In this document: positions 1 to 11,542 of the stretch, piece by piece | Layout: every line of letters starts with the position of its first letter | Numbering within the stretch: the first letter of the stretch is position 1 | From: Cryptomeria japonica | Lineage: Eukaryota; Streptophyta; Pinopsida; Cupressales; Cupressaceae | Direction of reading: 5' to 3' | Assembly: GCF_030272615.1 (NCBI RefSeq) | Contig: NC_081414.1 | Span: 660,774,438 to 660,838,437 of the forward strand | DNA: 64,000 nt | The notes under the pieces: model-generated | What the model was told of the DNA's origin: nothing | Seen by the model: the letters and a program-made list of their open reading frames with translations, nothing else | Databases searched by the model: none | Position numbers and translations under genes: made by a program

Positions 1-2
1 TC

Positions 3-635
3 AACACTCCTCACAAGAATAATCAGCAATGGGCTGTTATTAATATGAATGATATGGAAAAAGACATCCTTACTGAATGGAACCTAATACATAAGGTCTA
101 TAGATCAGACAATAAGAAGAAGAGAGATAACATTGTATGGAGGTTTCCTGATTATGACTGGATAAAGGTTAATTTTGATGGGGTGGCTAAAGGGAACCCT
201 AGAAAGGCTAGTGGAGGGGGAGTTATTAGAAATGCTCAAAGAATTTGCATTGTTGCTTTTGCTTCCCCTTTTGGAACCCAAAATAACCATGTGGCTGAAG
301 CTTTGGCCATGCTAAAGAGCCTCTAGCTAGCTCAGGAATTCAAATTTAAAAAAATTTGGCTCAAAGGGGACTCTTTAAACATCATACAAGCCCTTAAAGG
401 TACTAGTTCTATTTCCTGGAATATTTCCAATATTATTAAAAATGCTAAAGATATTCTAAATAACTATGTTAGCATTATTATAACCCATACCTTTAGAGAG
501 GGCAATAAGGTAGCGGATATCCTTGCCAATGAAGGGGTCAAATTGGAGAAGGACGTCAAATACATAGGAGAAAATCACTTCAAACGGGAGATTAAGGAGC
601 AATTATACTTTGATCGCCTCAATGGATCAAGCTAA
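3..635 (+). pseudogene. LINE-type RNase H domain, 3' end of ORF2 (partial)
   Basis: The reading frame is open from the left edge and runs to a TAA at 633-635, broken once by an in-frame TAG at 324-326. The translation matches the plant RNase H-like domain found at the end of many LINE polyproteins and in stand-alone RVT_3 proteins. It shows a W-x-KVNFDG segment near 160-180 (first Asp), HVAEAL near 290-305 (Glu), LKGDSLNII near 360-380 (second Asp) and REGNKVADILANEG near 495-535 (last Asp). All four acidic positions of the active site are therefore present, and the single TAG is the only obvious lesion. The reverse transcriptase part would lie left of the window. A host RNase H-like gene fragment is the alternative, but the repeat context favours a LINE. 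Confidence 0.75.
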
Positions 636-903
636 TATCATGATTGATTTCTGGGGAACGAGTACCAATGATAGATTTTGGGGGCGGATTAACTATCAGA
701 TGATGAGTGTTTCTCGGCATCATAACCAGGATCATATGTGTGCGAAAGATAATAGTAATAATAGTAGGGTTTGTATGAACATGAGTAGCAATCTCAAAAT
801 TGTGAAAGAGTCTTTACACGGGGAAACCAAAAATAACAAGTCTTCAGAGCTTTATCCGTAGATTGAGAATTGCAGCAGAGGATATCTTTACCTGGAAAGC
901 AGA
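636..903. other. spacer between RNase H end and next ORF
   Basis: About 270 bp follow the RNase H stop codon. An 83-codon frame (610-861) overlaps the RNase H end but has low-complexity composition and no recognisable domain, so I do not call it a gene. Nothing else is seen. Confidence 0.4.
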
Positions 904-2500
904 ATGGGAGGTAACCTAAATAGGAATGAGCCTTCAGGTTGTGAGAATTGGAAGAGCAAAAGAAAGGTTTGGAGAAGGCTCCACAGACACGGTTTCACTG
1001 ATTATATGGAGAAGCTCCATGGTAGTAGAAACTTTGTGTCTCACGGTTTCGCTAAAAGCTGGAGCAACAACAGAGCTACCTTGTTTGGGGAAATTTGGCA
1101 AATCAATGAAAATTTGATTGTGGAGGTCACGGGACTCAAGATGGAGGGGACAAAATTCTACAGGGATAGGAAGTATGCCGTTGAGGCTTTCAAAAATTTC
1201 CCGAAGACAGAGGACGAGAAGGGAAACCTGGTGAAGAAGGAAAACATATCATACTACACCCCCCAACAGGTAAAACCTTTCTGGCAAAAAGTTCTTAGGA
1301 CTTTAATGGAATATTTGACTATGGATGGCAAATTTATGAAAATTTGCAACTATCATTTTGCTATCCTAAACCACTTCCACCATGGGGCTAAAATATCCTT
1401 GCCCTTCTATTTAGCCTCCTCTCTAAATGAGAGCCTAGCCGACCATGCCAAAAAGCCCAGCTCCTATCCTTTAGCACACCAGGGACTCATTCTGCTTATT
1501 TATGAACATATTAAGGATAAGGCTAGGGCTACCAAGGATGATCCTTTGATCATCAATGCTCAGATATCTGAGAAATGCATAGACTCTGATTCGATTGGGG
1601 AGCCCAACACCCCTACCCATATAAAAAGGAAGGTTGAAACTGAGCAGGATGAAAAGGATGTGCACTGTGATGAAGAAGAGGGAAAGGATAAGGACATTGA
1701 TTCTGAAATGGAGCTTAACAAGGAGGAGAATTATGGGGAAGGAGAGGAAGGGGGAAATTCTGAGAATCGTCACTCCAACCCTAAGGGCTCAGAAAGTGAG
1801 AAAGAGGCTCCGAATCCAAAGGAGGGTGAAAACCCTAATGCTGAGGAGATTGAATAGAGCAAGGACTCTGCAGATACCATCTTGGATACCGTCCACCACT
1901 GCACCCTTGAATTCTTCAATTTTTAGAAGTGGGTGGTTGAAAACATCACTAGCATGCAGGGTAAACAAAGGGAGCTGGAAGTTAGGATCAACAAGCTGAT
2001 TAAGATGTCTGACTCTGGGAAATAGAACAAGGAGACGAAAAACAATGAAGAGGAGGAGGAAATGGAAATGGAGGACTGGCTGGAGAAAGATATGATAAAA
2101 GGTGACCTAAACATTTGGAGGATGTTATTAAAACCATGAAGGAACAGGTGGAGGAGGACAAGGACAACGTCAATGCCCGGATGGCCCAAAATGAGAAAGC
2201 CTTGAAAAGCCTTATGAACCATAGCCTCCAGGTTCTTAAAGTCTCCTCCCAGAATATGAATGCGCTGGTGAATCATTTGGAAAAGAAAAACCAGGAGAAG
2301 AACCTAGTAATTATAGAAGATGCTCCTACTTCTAGCCTAACCCACCAGACCCCTAGGCGTAGAACCAGGCATACTACGGCTGAGAAGGACATGAAAATGA
2401 AAGAGAGTTAGATTGCTCAGGAAAACACCGACTTGAGGGAAGCAGCCAAGGAAATGATGCTCTTGGTGCAGAATGCAGAAGAAACCATGAAGAGTTTTTA
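904..2500 (+). pseudogene. unrecognised coiled-coil ORF, broken, repeat-associated
   Basis: An open frame of 317 codons (904-1857) starts at ATG. Its first ~200 residues are a mixed globular-looking segment with a motif around 'ICNYHFAILNHF' and 'LPFYLASSLNESLADH'. The last ~100 residues are highly charged (Glu/Lys/Asp runs). After the TAG at 1855-1857 the same frame stays readable with further stops. A neighbouring frame (2115-2411, continuing to about 2500) then encodes a heptad-like coiled coil ending in a basic stretch (RRRTRH). This looks like one protein of perhaps 500 residues broken by stops and one frameshift near 2100. I do not recognise the family. It lies on the same strand between a LINE RNase H and a LINE-like 3' tail, so it may be an accessory ORF of that element or part of a different retroelement. 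Function unknown. Confidence 0.4.
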
Positions 2501-2676
2501 AATTTATTGTAATGCTGGGCTTGGGGTCAATTTCTTGATGGCCTCTTGCTATCCTTTTCTCTGTTGCTAGTTTTTTTGCTGGTCTTTTGCAGCTGTTGTG
2601 TTTTGTTTCTTTTCTGAATATCTTTCGAATGTAAATGGGTTTCAGGTCCCTTAAAACCTATTTTTACTTAATCAAA
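2501..2676 (+). other. 3' untranslated tail of LINE-like element
   Basis: A T-rich stretch ends in an A-rich run (TTACTTAATCAAAAA, 2662-2678) that directly abuts LTR sequence of element P. Plant LINEs typically end in such a T-rich untranslated tail and a short poly(A). I infer the LINE 3' terminus is here. No coding content is seen. Confidence 0.45.
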
Positions 2677-3985
2677 AACATATTCCTATGTTCTTGTGGT
2701 TCGTTGTTGCAGAGAGTTGGTTTGGTTGGTATATTGCAGATATGCTGAAGTGGATTAATGGGTTTTGAGATACTTATCTCTAGTTGATTTAGTATGAGTT
2801 TCAATTTTTTGAAAGGTGATTTGATCGAGTTATGTGGTCTGGTGAGATGATCAGTTTTTTGTTGGTTTTGTATTTCAGAATTATGATTTCTAGTTTGTAT
2901 TGATTTAGAATTGATTCTTTATATTGAGCAGATTTTAGAGATTTTTTGGGACGTTCATGTGTGTCCTCAGTTCAATTGGTTCATGATTTGAAACTTCACA
3001 AGCATATCGTTTAGTTTGTTAGTAAGTTATGTTAGTATTCTTGCGCTCCAAAAGGGAAATGATCGTGATTCTTGTTATTCAAGTTGTTGTGGTTGTTGCG
3101 GAGGAATTCACATTGCTTTTTGATGTTCTTTGATCGTGTTCTATGTTTTTTAGTGGTCCGCATTGATCTATGTTCTCATTATTGAAGATTTTATTTGTCT
3201 GGTGGTATTCTTTGTGTTATACGACTTTCTGGTTGACTTGATGGTTCTTGTGTGTTGTGGATGATCTTGGTGAGTTATTCGGTGATGTTGCATGTTCGAG
3301 GTTTTAATTTGGGTCCATTTTATGTCCTTGCCGACATTCTATTGGTCTGCATATTGATTTATATATCACGTGATGTAATTTGGTAATTAGGTCTTATGTG
3401 TTGAGTCGACCTTGAAGTTAAGGTTGATGATTTGTATAAATAAGTGTTGTAATCATGTAAGATGTGTTTCTATGGTTGTGTCTGCATTCTTTGAGAGTGT
3501 TGTATGTGCGAAAAATTGAATTGATCTTTCGAAAGTGTGTAGCAGAGTATAGAAGTGTTGCAGTGTAGACAGTGCACTTAATCGGAACTGTGATCAAGCA
3601 TTTGGAGATGCTATTCTTTCAATTCATGTAATCTAGATTTTTATCTGATCTTTGTAAGGTAGTGAGCCTTTCTAGCGTTGTAGCCCTTTGTTGTTTTTGA
3701 GGAGTGAGCTCAAGGTAGTGTTCCTGAATGCATGTGCATTCCCTATTGTAATATTTTCACATACTACTATAGATTATCATCATATTGTGGGTAGGTTCCC
3801 ACCGTGGTTTTTCTCTTAACCAGGTTATCTACATCAAAATCTATGTGTTATGTGTGTTTTTTATGTAGTGTCTATCTTTTCTGTTGTTTTTCTTGATTAG
3901 ATCTAAAGTTGAGGTTAATTTGTTTAAGTTTGGTGAAAACTGATTCACCCTCCCTCTCAGGTTTCTTGAATTGTTCTTGCCAACA
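2677..3985 (+). repeat. 5' LTR of copia element P (left end truncated)
   Basis: It aligns along its whole length with 11588-12894. It ends in ...TTGCCAACA immediately before the primer site. The first 45 bp present in the 3' LTR (11543-11587) are absent and are replaced by the A-rich end of the LINE-like sequence, which suggests that the LINE inserted into the LTR or that a deletion joined them. Confidence 0.9.
3435..3442 (+). promoter_or_regulatory. TATA box of P 5' LTR
   Basis: TATAAATA, also present at the equivalent place in the 3' LTR (12345-12352). It lies about 550 bp before the LTR end, a reasonable U3/R position for a copia LTR promoter. Confidence 0.5.
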
Positions 3986-3987
3986 GT

Positions 3988-3999
3988 TGGTATCAAAGC
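3988..3999 (+). other. primer binding site of P (tRNA-iMet)
   Basis: TGGTATCAAAGC lies two bases after the LTR end. It matches the usual plant primer site complementary to initiator methionine tRNA (TGGTATCAGAGC) with one change. Confidence 0.85.
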
Positions 4000-4041
4000 T
4001 AGATCATCTAGAAGAACCTTTACTGCTTGAGGAGATTTGGG

Positions 4042-5090
4042 ATGGCAACTATTATTTTTTAGGAGAGTCCAAGGTTTGATGGAATTAATTAAACTATTTG
4101 GAAAATGGGATGGAGTGTCACTTAAAATGTCTTGAAGAAGATTATTGGAAGATCACAAAGAATGCCTACATTGTTCCTCAGAATGAAACTGTTACTGCAG
4201 ATGAGATCAAGTATGTTGAACATAACATACGAGCCAAAGAAGCATTTCTAAGTGCCCCGACTGATTTAGAAATGACTAATGTGATGGGATTGCAAACTTC
4301 TCATGAGATTTGGGAGAAGCTAGAAACCTTGTATGAAGGAGATAAAGATGTGAAAGTTGCTAAATCACATAGATTGAAAGGAAAATATGAGTTATTGAGA
4401 ATGGGGTTAAGATGAAAATATTTCATCCTTTATGGATAAAATGAATGATCTTGTACTGAACATTAGATGTGTTGGTGGAGTCATTGAAGAAGATGAGATT
4501 GTAGCTAAAGTATTGAGATCCTTGCCTCCTGCTTACAAACATAAAGTTGTTGCTATTGATGAGATTCAGACTATGACAACTATGACAAGAGACATGTTGG
4601 TTGATAAGCTTGCTTCTTTTGAATTGAGTGAACTAGGAGAATCATATGGCAAAGTTGAGACTGATTTAAAGCTACTGTATCTAGGAAGAAAGAGTATGAT
4701 CCGTGAGAGAGTTCAACTAGGTTTTCTAGATATGAAAGAGAAATGAGAGAGATGGAAGAATAGGAAAGAGAATTGGAAGAGATTGAAGCACTTATTTCTA
4801 GAAGAGTGCCTAAGGGAGCCGGTAAGTATGAAGGGAATTTACCTTTGAAATGTTTTTTATGCAATAAGATAGGACATTTTGCTTCTAGGTGTCCTAAAAG
4901 AGCAGAAAGAGTGTCAAAGTATGATAAGCCTTACAATCCTAATTGCAAGTATAGATATCAAAAGAAATGTTATTATGTTGCTGATGAAGGTGTGATAGAT
5001 GATGAGTCTGAGAAAGGGAATTCAAAAGATGAATTTGTGTTCATTGCTATCAAGGAACATGATCTAGTACCTACTGATTCTACAAGCTGA
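4042..5090 (+). pseudogene. P Gag with CCHC zinc knuckle (broken)
   Basis: The likely start is ATG 4042. Stops lie at 4060 (TAG) and 4090 (TAA), and a frame change before 4098 breaks the N-terminus. The body (about 4098-4750, with another shift near 4420) is a copia-type Gag of the UBN2 family: a Trp-rich N-terminus, a HEIWEKLETLYEGD-type motif near 4308-4350 and a V-x-KVLRSLP-type motif near 4501-4530. A CCHC knuckle, CFLCNKIGHFASRCP, follows near 4852-4896. In a working element this protein forms the particle and packages RNA. Here it is not translatable as a whole. Confidence 0.85.
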
Positions 5091-5395
5091 ATTGTTAAAG
5101 AGAAAGCCTTGGCTTCTAAGATTGAAGAGAAATCCTTGGCTTCTAAGATTGAATAGAAAGATGAATGGGTGACTGACAATGGTTGTTCACATCACATGAT
5201 AGCTGATAAAGGTAAATTTGTGAATATGGAGAAGTATGATGGTGGTGTAGTAAGATTTGGAGATAACAAAGCTTGTGTAATCTATGGTAGAGGTTCCTTT
5301 TCTCTTGATGGTAAGCATAATACTGATGATGTTTTATATGTTGAGGGTTTGAAGCATAATCTTTTGAGTGTTGGATAGATGATTGATAATGGATA
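5091..5395 (+). pseudogene. P aspartic protease region (interrupted by solo LTR S1)
   Basis: After stops near 5089 and 5153, the frame gives WVTDNGCSHHM (about 5167-5199), the copia protease active-site region, then a GRGSFSL segment and a VEGLKHNLLSVG motif (about 5340-5375), which usually leads into the GAG-pre-integrase domain. The catalytic triad reads D-N-G, where D-S-G or D-T-G is usual. A TAG at 5376-5378 stands where the family normally has Gln. The frame is then cut at 5395 by solo LTR S1 and resumes in register at 6882. Confidence 0.82.
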
Positions 5396-6876
5396 TGTTG
5401 GCAATATTACATTATAAGGATATTGAGAAGGTTGTTGATGATTATGGACATAACTGATTAAAGATGTTTTACTATCTTGATATTATTATTTTGTCATTGA
5501 TGTCAAGAAATTGATTTTCTAATTCAGTATGATGTTGCCATATCTTGAGAAATATGATATGAAGATTATAAAGGAGTCGGTAAAGACACAGGAAAGAATA
5601 TGATGAATAAGGGGATAAGTTATTCAATGAGAAACTCTACTGAGTCAGACAATGATGAGCTCTTGATGTTTTAGATTGTTTTAACATCATACATATGTTG
5701 TAAAATGTAAAGGTTAATACTAAACTATGTTATCAAGCAAAGAACCTAGTTGGTAAACCCTAAGGAACCTAGTCGATAAACCCTAAGGTTATCGCAGTCG
5801 GTTAATGAAGACAGAATGTCTACCGAGTGAAGTTTAGTGTTCACCAAGTTGTAACCGAGCTATAATAGAATGCATTAAATGTTTACATGTGATATTTAAT
5901 GAAAGAAGCTAATGAGCTAGAGCGGATCAATGATTGGCAAGCCATGGAAGAAGTTTGTTAAACGAATCTAAGGCAATGGAAAGTCAGCAAGAAGATCTAC
6001 AACTCAGATTGAACCGCATTACTCTAACACAAGTTCCAAGGTGGGGTAAAACATTTTCAGATCGAAAGATACAATGAACCTAGACAAGATTGAAGATCTG
6101 ATGGCTATGATTGATCATGGGAAATGTGATCAAGGAGATTAAGCAGGTAGAAGATTGTTTATAAATAGGAAACTGTTGATAAACAATGTATGTAGGCAAG
6201 TGTATGCACAGGGATGCTACATAGTGATTACTGAGCACAGAAGCTTGAAGACCTGTTAGAATAACAGAGTATTGATGCCCAACAAATAGACAAGATTAGT
6301 TCTATGTCTAGATTGTATTGAACAAATAGGAATCTGCTTTAGCATTTTAGATATGAAGTTGCAGATAGATTGTATTACTGTTATTTTGTGAAAGTGACAG
6401 GAAATCTCTTAACCGAGTGGACTTAACAGTCTTATATGTAAATCCTCTAACAAGGTGACATTCTGATTGAGTGTTTGAAATCCTTTGACAAGGTCACTTC
6501 TAACAAAGTGAAGATCCTAACAGATCTGAGGGAAATCCCTTAACCAAGTCACATCTAGCAATGTGTTTGTAATCTTTAACAGGATTTTCTTTTAACCGAG
6601 CATACTCTAGAAGACTATATTTCTTAGTGGGTCTGAAATCCCACAGTGGTTTTTCCCTATTTGGGTTTCCACGTTAAATCTGGTGTTATGAGGTTTATAT
6701 TGTTCATATGCTTTTGAGTTTGCATGTTTGACAATTTTTGGTTATATGACTGATACATATGTTACTGAGGTTGAATCTAATGTTTTTATGGATGATTAAG
6801 TTTGTATGATTCACCCCCCCCCCTCTCATCTTGTTAGCTATTGGATTTGTACTTATATTAAGTATCAGAACTATCA
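5396..6876 (+). mobile_element. solo LTR S1 (copia-type) inside P
   Basis: A 1481-bp block starts TGTTGGCAAT and ends ...AACTATCA. It is flanked by GGATA on both sides (5391-5395 and 6877-6881). Removing one GGATA and the block makes the host frame of P continuous, which proves an insertion. It contains TATAAATA at 6160-6167 and a C-run before its 3' end, like the LTR of element C and solo LTR S3 read in sense direction, so it belongs to a related copia lineage. No internal region remains, so LTR-LTR recombination is inferred. Confidence 0.9.
6160..6167 (+). promoter_or_regulatory. TATA box in solo LTR S1
   Basis: TATAAATA about 765 bp into the LTR and 710 bp from its end. It fixes the LTR as + strand, in agreement with its TGTTGG start. 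Confidence 0.4.
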
Positions 6877-6881
6877 GGATA

Positions 6882-8259
6882 TCATTTACAATTCAAGAAT
6901 GGTAAATGTAAGATCTTAAATATCTCCAGTATGGAAACTGCATTAGGAACTAAAACTAAAGGTAATATTTTTCATCTGAATGTTAGTGAGAAAAGTTGTT
7001 TGATTGCTTAGATTGATGAGAGTTGGTTATGGAATAGGAGAATGTGTCATGTCAATTTTGACTACATGATTAAGATAAGTTCTACCCAAGTTGTTAGAGA
7101 TCTACCTAATATTGTGAAGCCTACTAATCCGGTGTGTAAAGAATGTCAATTGGGAAAGAAAACAAGAATTTCATTCAAGAGAAAATTGTATACATCTAAT
7201 GGGATATTAGATCTTGTGCATATTGATTTATGTGGTCCTTCTAGGGTGAGAATCTTGTCAAGTGATGAATACTTTATGTTACTAATTGATGACTATTCTA
7301 GAATGATGTGGGTCACTTTTCTAAGGGATAAATCTAAAGCATTAGAGAAATTTAAAATATTCAAAGCTAAGGTGTACAAAGAGATGGGAGTGAAGCTAAA
7401 GTGTCTAAGATCTGACAAAGGAGGAGAATTCACTTCCGGTGAGTTTAATTCCTTTTATGAAGAGCATGGAATCAGGAGACAGTTATCTACTCCGCAAACC
7501 CCTTAGTAGAATGGAGTATTTGAAAGGAAGAACAAAACTATTTTGGATGCTACTAGGACTATGATGATTGAAGGAAATGTTTTGCATATCTATTGGAGAG
7601 AAGTTGTTAATACTGCTATGTACACATTCAACCAAGTGCATATAAAACATGATTCTGGTAAGAATCCTTATGAGTTTTGGTTTGGTCATGTTCCTACAAT
7701 TAGATATTGTAGAATATTTGGAAGTAAATGTTATATCAAAAGAGATGAAGGAATATTTTTGGGATATTCTACTAAGAGCAAGGCCTACTGGTGTTACAAC
7801 ATAAGACTAAGAAAAAATAGTGGATGTGAAGGTCGATGGGTGTCATGAGAAGAAAATCATAGCATATGGATATGAATCTAATGACCATAATGTTAGTTTA
7901 GAGCAAGTACAGACTCCAAGCATAAAATAGAGTGATCTAGAAGAGATAGTAAATCCAGATGTTGTTGGCAGTGAAGATGTTCAAGAAACTGAAAACTACA
8001 ACAATTAGAAGACCCCAAGTATGTAAGATTAAATAATTCAAAGAATTATATTATTGGTGATAAAAATAAAGGTGTGGTGACTAGGAGAAGAATTGTTGCT
8101 GAAGAGACATGTTTAATTTCCAAAATTGAGCCTAAAGATATTGTTGAATCTTGTAAAGATGAAAATTGGGTAAAATCCGTGAAAGAGTTAAATCAGATTG
8201 AGAAGAACAATACATGGGAGCTTGTTCCAAGACCTAAAGACAAGAATGTAATTGGTACT
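6882..8259 (+). pseudogene. P GAG-pre-integrase and integrase core (broken)
   Basis: The frame resumes after S1 and encodes the GAG-pre-integrase segment (SWLWNRRMCHVNF near 7020-7065, then a CKECQLGK zinc-binding half near 7138-7162). The copia integrase core follows: LDLVHIDLCGP (first Asp, near 7208-7240), LRSDKGGEF (second Asp, near 7408-7434) and FERKN (catalytic Glu, near 7520-7534). Stops at 7009 (TAG), 7504 and 7507 (TAG TAG) fall where Gln is usual. About a dozen codons usual between KCYI and DEGIFLGYS appear deleted near 7735-7750. The linker towards RT continues to 8259, where solo LTR S2 cuts the frame inside the NVIGT-KWVF motif. Confidence 0.87.
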
Positions 8260-9814
8260 TGTATGCTTAGATTGTGGTACTTGCAAAAGAGACACAAACA
8301 ACACAAACACACCAATGGGACATTGCATTAGAGATTAGAATCAACAAAACAATTTAGTTAATCAAAAACTCTCAAAATTGTCTCATTGTCCTCTATCTCC
8401 AAGGATCCTTCAGATTCAAGGTGGCTCTTAGCTTGGAAGAGCACTTGATCTTGGGATGACTACTCAAAGAATGAGAGATGTTGTATGATCTAAGATATAA
8501 ATGGATGCAACTAAGATCTTAGTGAAAAGCTAATGATATGCAAAACTAGATATATCACCAAAATGAGAGATTTAGTGTGAGATTAAGCTATCATGAGAAT
8601 GAGAAAGATGATATGGAACTAGCATGAAATTGAAACTAATATGATACTCAAAGGATGATAAAATATAAGCTATGATTCAATTAAAATGATCTAAATGCTT
8701 GAAGATGACAAAATGAGTTCCTTGATAACTTGCACAAGACAAATTAGCTATAACTTGGATGCAAAATGAAGATGGGGATCCTTGGATTGAAGAAATGGGT
8801 TTTATTTATAGATGAATTGGTCAAATGGATGGCCAAGATTGAATAAGCTTAATAAGGGCTAGGATTGACAGTTATCAATCCATGTAGGGTTTTCAATCCA
8901 ATCTCATGTTGACAAGTGTCACCATGGGAAGGGTTGAGAGGAAGCTAATTAAGCATTAGATGCTTAACAAGCTTTTAAGGTTAGCCTCAAGAGGATGATC
9001 ATTGGATAAAGTTAATATCCAATGAGGAAGGCTATTATCCATTGGTTAAATTCTTGTGCAAAGTCAAATTTGTACAAAGGGGACAAGCCATTAAGGTTGA
9101 TGTGTTGAAAGGATGATGTCTTCTAAGATCCTTAAAGGCTCTTTGAAGACTTTGGAGGTTTAGCTTGTGTGAAGGGAGAAACCTTAAAGGATTTTGTAAT
9201 AGCCTTTAATGGTTTAGAAGACTTTAGAGGCTAATTTGTAAGAGCCTTACAAATTTGGGAGAACTCAACAGGTTAACTTGTTGAAGAGATAAAGTCTTTA
9301 ATGCATTTAGAAGACTTTCTTCCAAATTTGAAGTGACTTCCCCAAATTTAGGGATGTGACATGATAGAAGGATTAAGCTAGTTAAGTGGGATTATAGGGG
9401 TTCTAGAAGAGTGCTTGGGATGCAAGTGGATTTTGTAGGAGGATGCAAGTGGGAGAAATGGGAATTTTATTTAAAATAAAAAGATTTATTTCAACTAAAA
9501 TTAATGCAACTTGCATTCGTAGGAAAATACAAGTGGGGGGATTTATAAATAAATTTGATTTATTTATATGTAAGAAATGATTTTAATTAAATGTAAATTG
9601 AATTAAAAGCTGGAAAGAGAATTTAATTAAATAACTAGATAATATTATTTAAGTAATGGAAGAAAGGGGATTTAATCAAATGTTGTATTTAATTAATGGC
9701 TAGATAGAAGAAAAGGAGATATGAATTAAACTTTAGTTTAACTAATAGGTGAATAAGATATAATTAAACAAATAAAATTCATTTAATTAGATGTGCAAGT
9801 TTTAGGTGCCTACA
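8260..9814 (-). mobile_element. solo LTR S2 inside P
   Basis: A 1555-bp block starts TGTATGCTTAG and ends ...GTGCCTACA, flanked by GTACT on both sides (8255-8259 and 9815-9819). Removing it rejoins the P reverse transcriptase motif NVIGT/KWVF in frame. A TATAAATA on the minus strand at 8803-8810 suggests the LTR is in minus orientation (minus-strand start TGTAGGCACC). It has no coding content and no internal region. The family is not identified. Confidence 0.87.
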
Positions 9815-10640
9815 GTACTAAATGGGTATTCTGGAATAAACTGAATGAAGATGGAGAATTTGTTAGGAACAAAGCATATTGGTATGTAAAGGATATTCAC
9901 AAATGAAAGGTATGGATTTTGAGGAGACTTTTGCTTCGGTAGATAGAATTGAAGTTGTTAGATTATTTCTTGTATATGATGCTCATAAGACATTCAAGGT
10001 ATATCATATGGATGTGAAGTCAACCTTTTTGAATGGTGAATTGTAAGAGGAAGTCTACACTAATCAACCAAATGGATTTTCATTGACAGATGGAGACATG
10101 GTATACAGATTGAAGAAAGATTTATATGGACTTAAACAAGCCCCTAAAGCTTGGTACGCCAGATTGGACAGGTATTTGATGAAGTTTGGATTTTGTAAAG
10201 GTACTGCTGATAGTAACTTAGAATTCAGGATTGATAATGATAATATTTTGATTGTTGATCTTTTTATTGATGACATTAGTTTTGGAGGAGATGATGATTT
10301 GAGTAAGAAGTTTGTTGATGGTATGCAAAAAGAGTTTGAGATGTCTATTATAGGTGAGATGAAATTCTTTCTGGGATTGCAAATTACACAAATTGATAAA
10401 GGCATTTTCATATCTCAATCAAAGTATGTTAAAGAATTGTTGAAGAAGTTTGGGTTAGATGATTCCAAACATGTTGGAGCTCCTATGGTAATCGAATGCA
10501 AGATAACAAAAGATGATGAATCTCTAAAGGCTAATCAGACCTTGTATAGATCTATGATTGGTGGACTCCTATATTTGACTCGGACTAGACCTGACATTAT
10601 GAATGTTGTAGGTCTTGTTGCAAGATTCCAGGTTGATCAT
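9815..10640 (+). pseudogene. P reverse transcriptase (broken)
   Basis: The copia RVT_2 domain resumes after S2 with KWVFWNKLNEDGEFVRNKA (near 9820-9876). A one-base loss near 9877 shifts the frame into the following VCKGYSQ-type segment. Then come a DVKSTFLNGEL motif (near 10012-10044), a TAA at 10044-10046, DLYGLKQAPKAWY (near 10119-10157) and the catalytic box FIDD (10263-10274; YVDD is usual). The domain ends with the TRPDIM segment near 10580-10600. Confidence 0.88.
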
Positions 10641-11215
10641 AAGGAAATTCATGTTATTTCTATGAAGAGGATATTCATATATTTGAGGGGAACAATTAAT
10701 TATAGTTTGTGGTCTCCAAAGAATGATGATTTTATTTTAAGTGCTTATACAGATGTTGATTGGGTAGGAGATGTTGATGACTGGAAGAGCACTACCCATG
10801 GAGCATTCTTTTTGGGAAAGAAGTAGATTTCTTGGGCAAGTAATAAACAAGATGATATTTCTTTATCTATTGCATAAGTTGAATACATTGTTGCTGCTAG
10901 CAATTATACTTGGGTAATTTGGATGAAGCAGATGCTAAAGAATATTAGAGATGTTTATAATGAGCCTACTATAATACATTGTGACAATTCAAGTGTTATC
11001 AATATCTCTAAGAGTCCGGTATTTCATTCTAAGACAAAACATATATTAATCAAGTTTCATTTCTTGAGAGAGAAGGTGAATGAGAAAGAAGTCAGATTGG
11101 AGTATGTATTTGCAAAGGAACAAATTGTGATATCTTCACAAAACCTTTTCCTGCAGATACATTTGTATATTTGAGAGAGAAGTTAGGGGTGATTCCCCCT
11201 CTTGATGTGAACTAG
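10641..11215 (+). pseudogene. P RNase H and end of Pol (broken)
   Basis: The copia RNase H domain has ISMKRIFIYLRGT (near 10660-10695) and a TDVDWVGDVDDWKSTT block (near 10750-10797). The latter corresponds to the family's DADWAG-D--D-RKST motif. A TAG lies at 10824-10826 and a TAA at about 10876. Further motifs are HCDNSSVINISKSP (near 10979-11020) and HFLREKV. A one-base loss near 11130 shifts into the LP-x-DTF-x-YLREKLG terminus, which ends at TAG 11213-11215. In a functional element this domain removes RNA from the RNA:DNA hybrid. Confidence 0.85.
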
Positions 11216-11542
11216 ATGCATTTAGATGCATCAATCTGGTGGAATTCATAGTCTTATTCTGATATTTGAATTGACGAGTGGGTGTGACTACTCATGGGGA
11301 GTAGTCATTGTATTGGTTCACATGTTTAGATTTGTGATTTTTCTAAAGGGGAGAGAATAATCATTTGTATATGCCTTTAGCATTGATGTCAAAGGGGGAG
11401 AGAAAGTATGTGAAAAATTGTCTTATCTATCTAGATTACTATATGTGCATGATCTTAGGAGGAGATTGATGGAATTGATTTCTTTCTTTGCTTTGATTTT
11501 TTTTCACATTCATATGTTGCCATCAATGCCAAAGAGGGAGAT
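11216..11542 (+). other. P 3' untranslated region with purine-rich tracts
   Basis: Non-coding. It contains AAAGGGGGAGAG (near 11390-11401) and, abutting the 3' LTR, AAAGAGGGAGAT (11531-11542), the probable polypurine tract that primes plus-strand synthesis. Confidence 0.7.
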
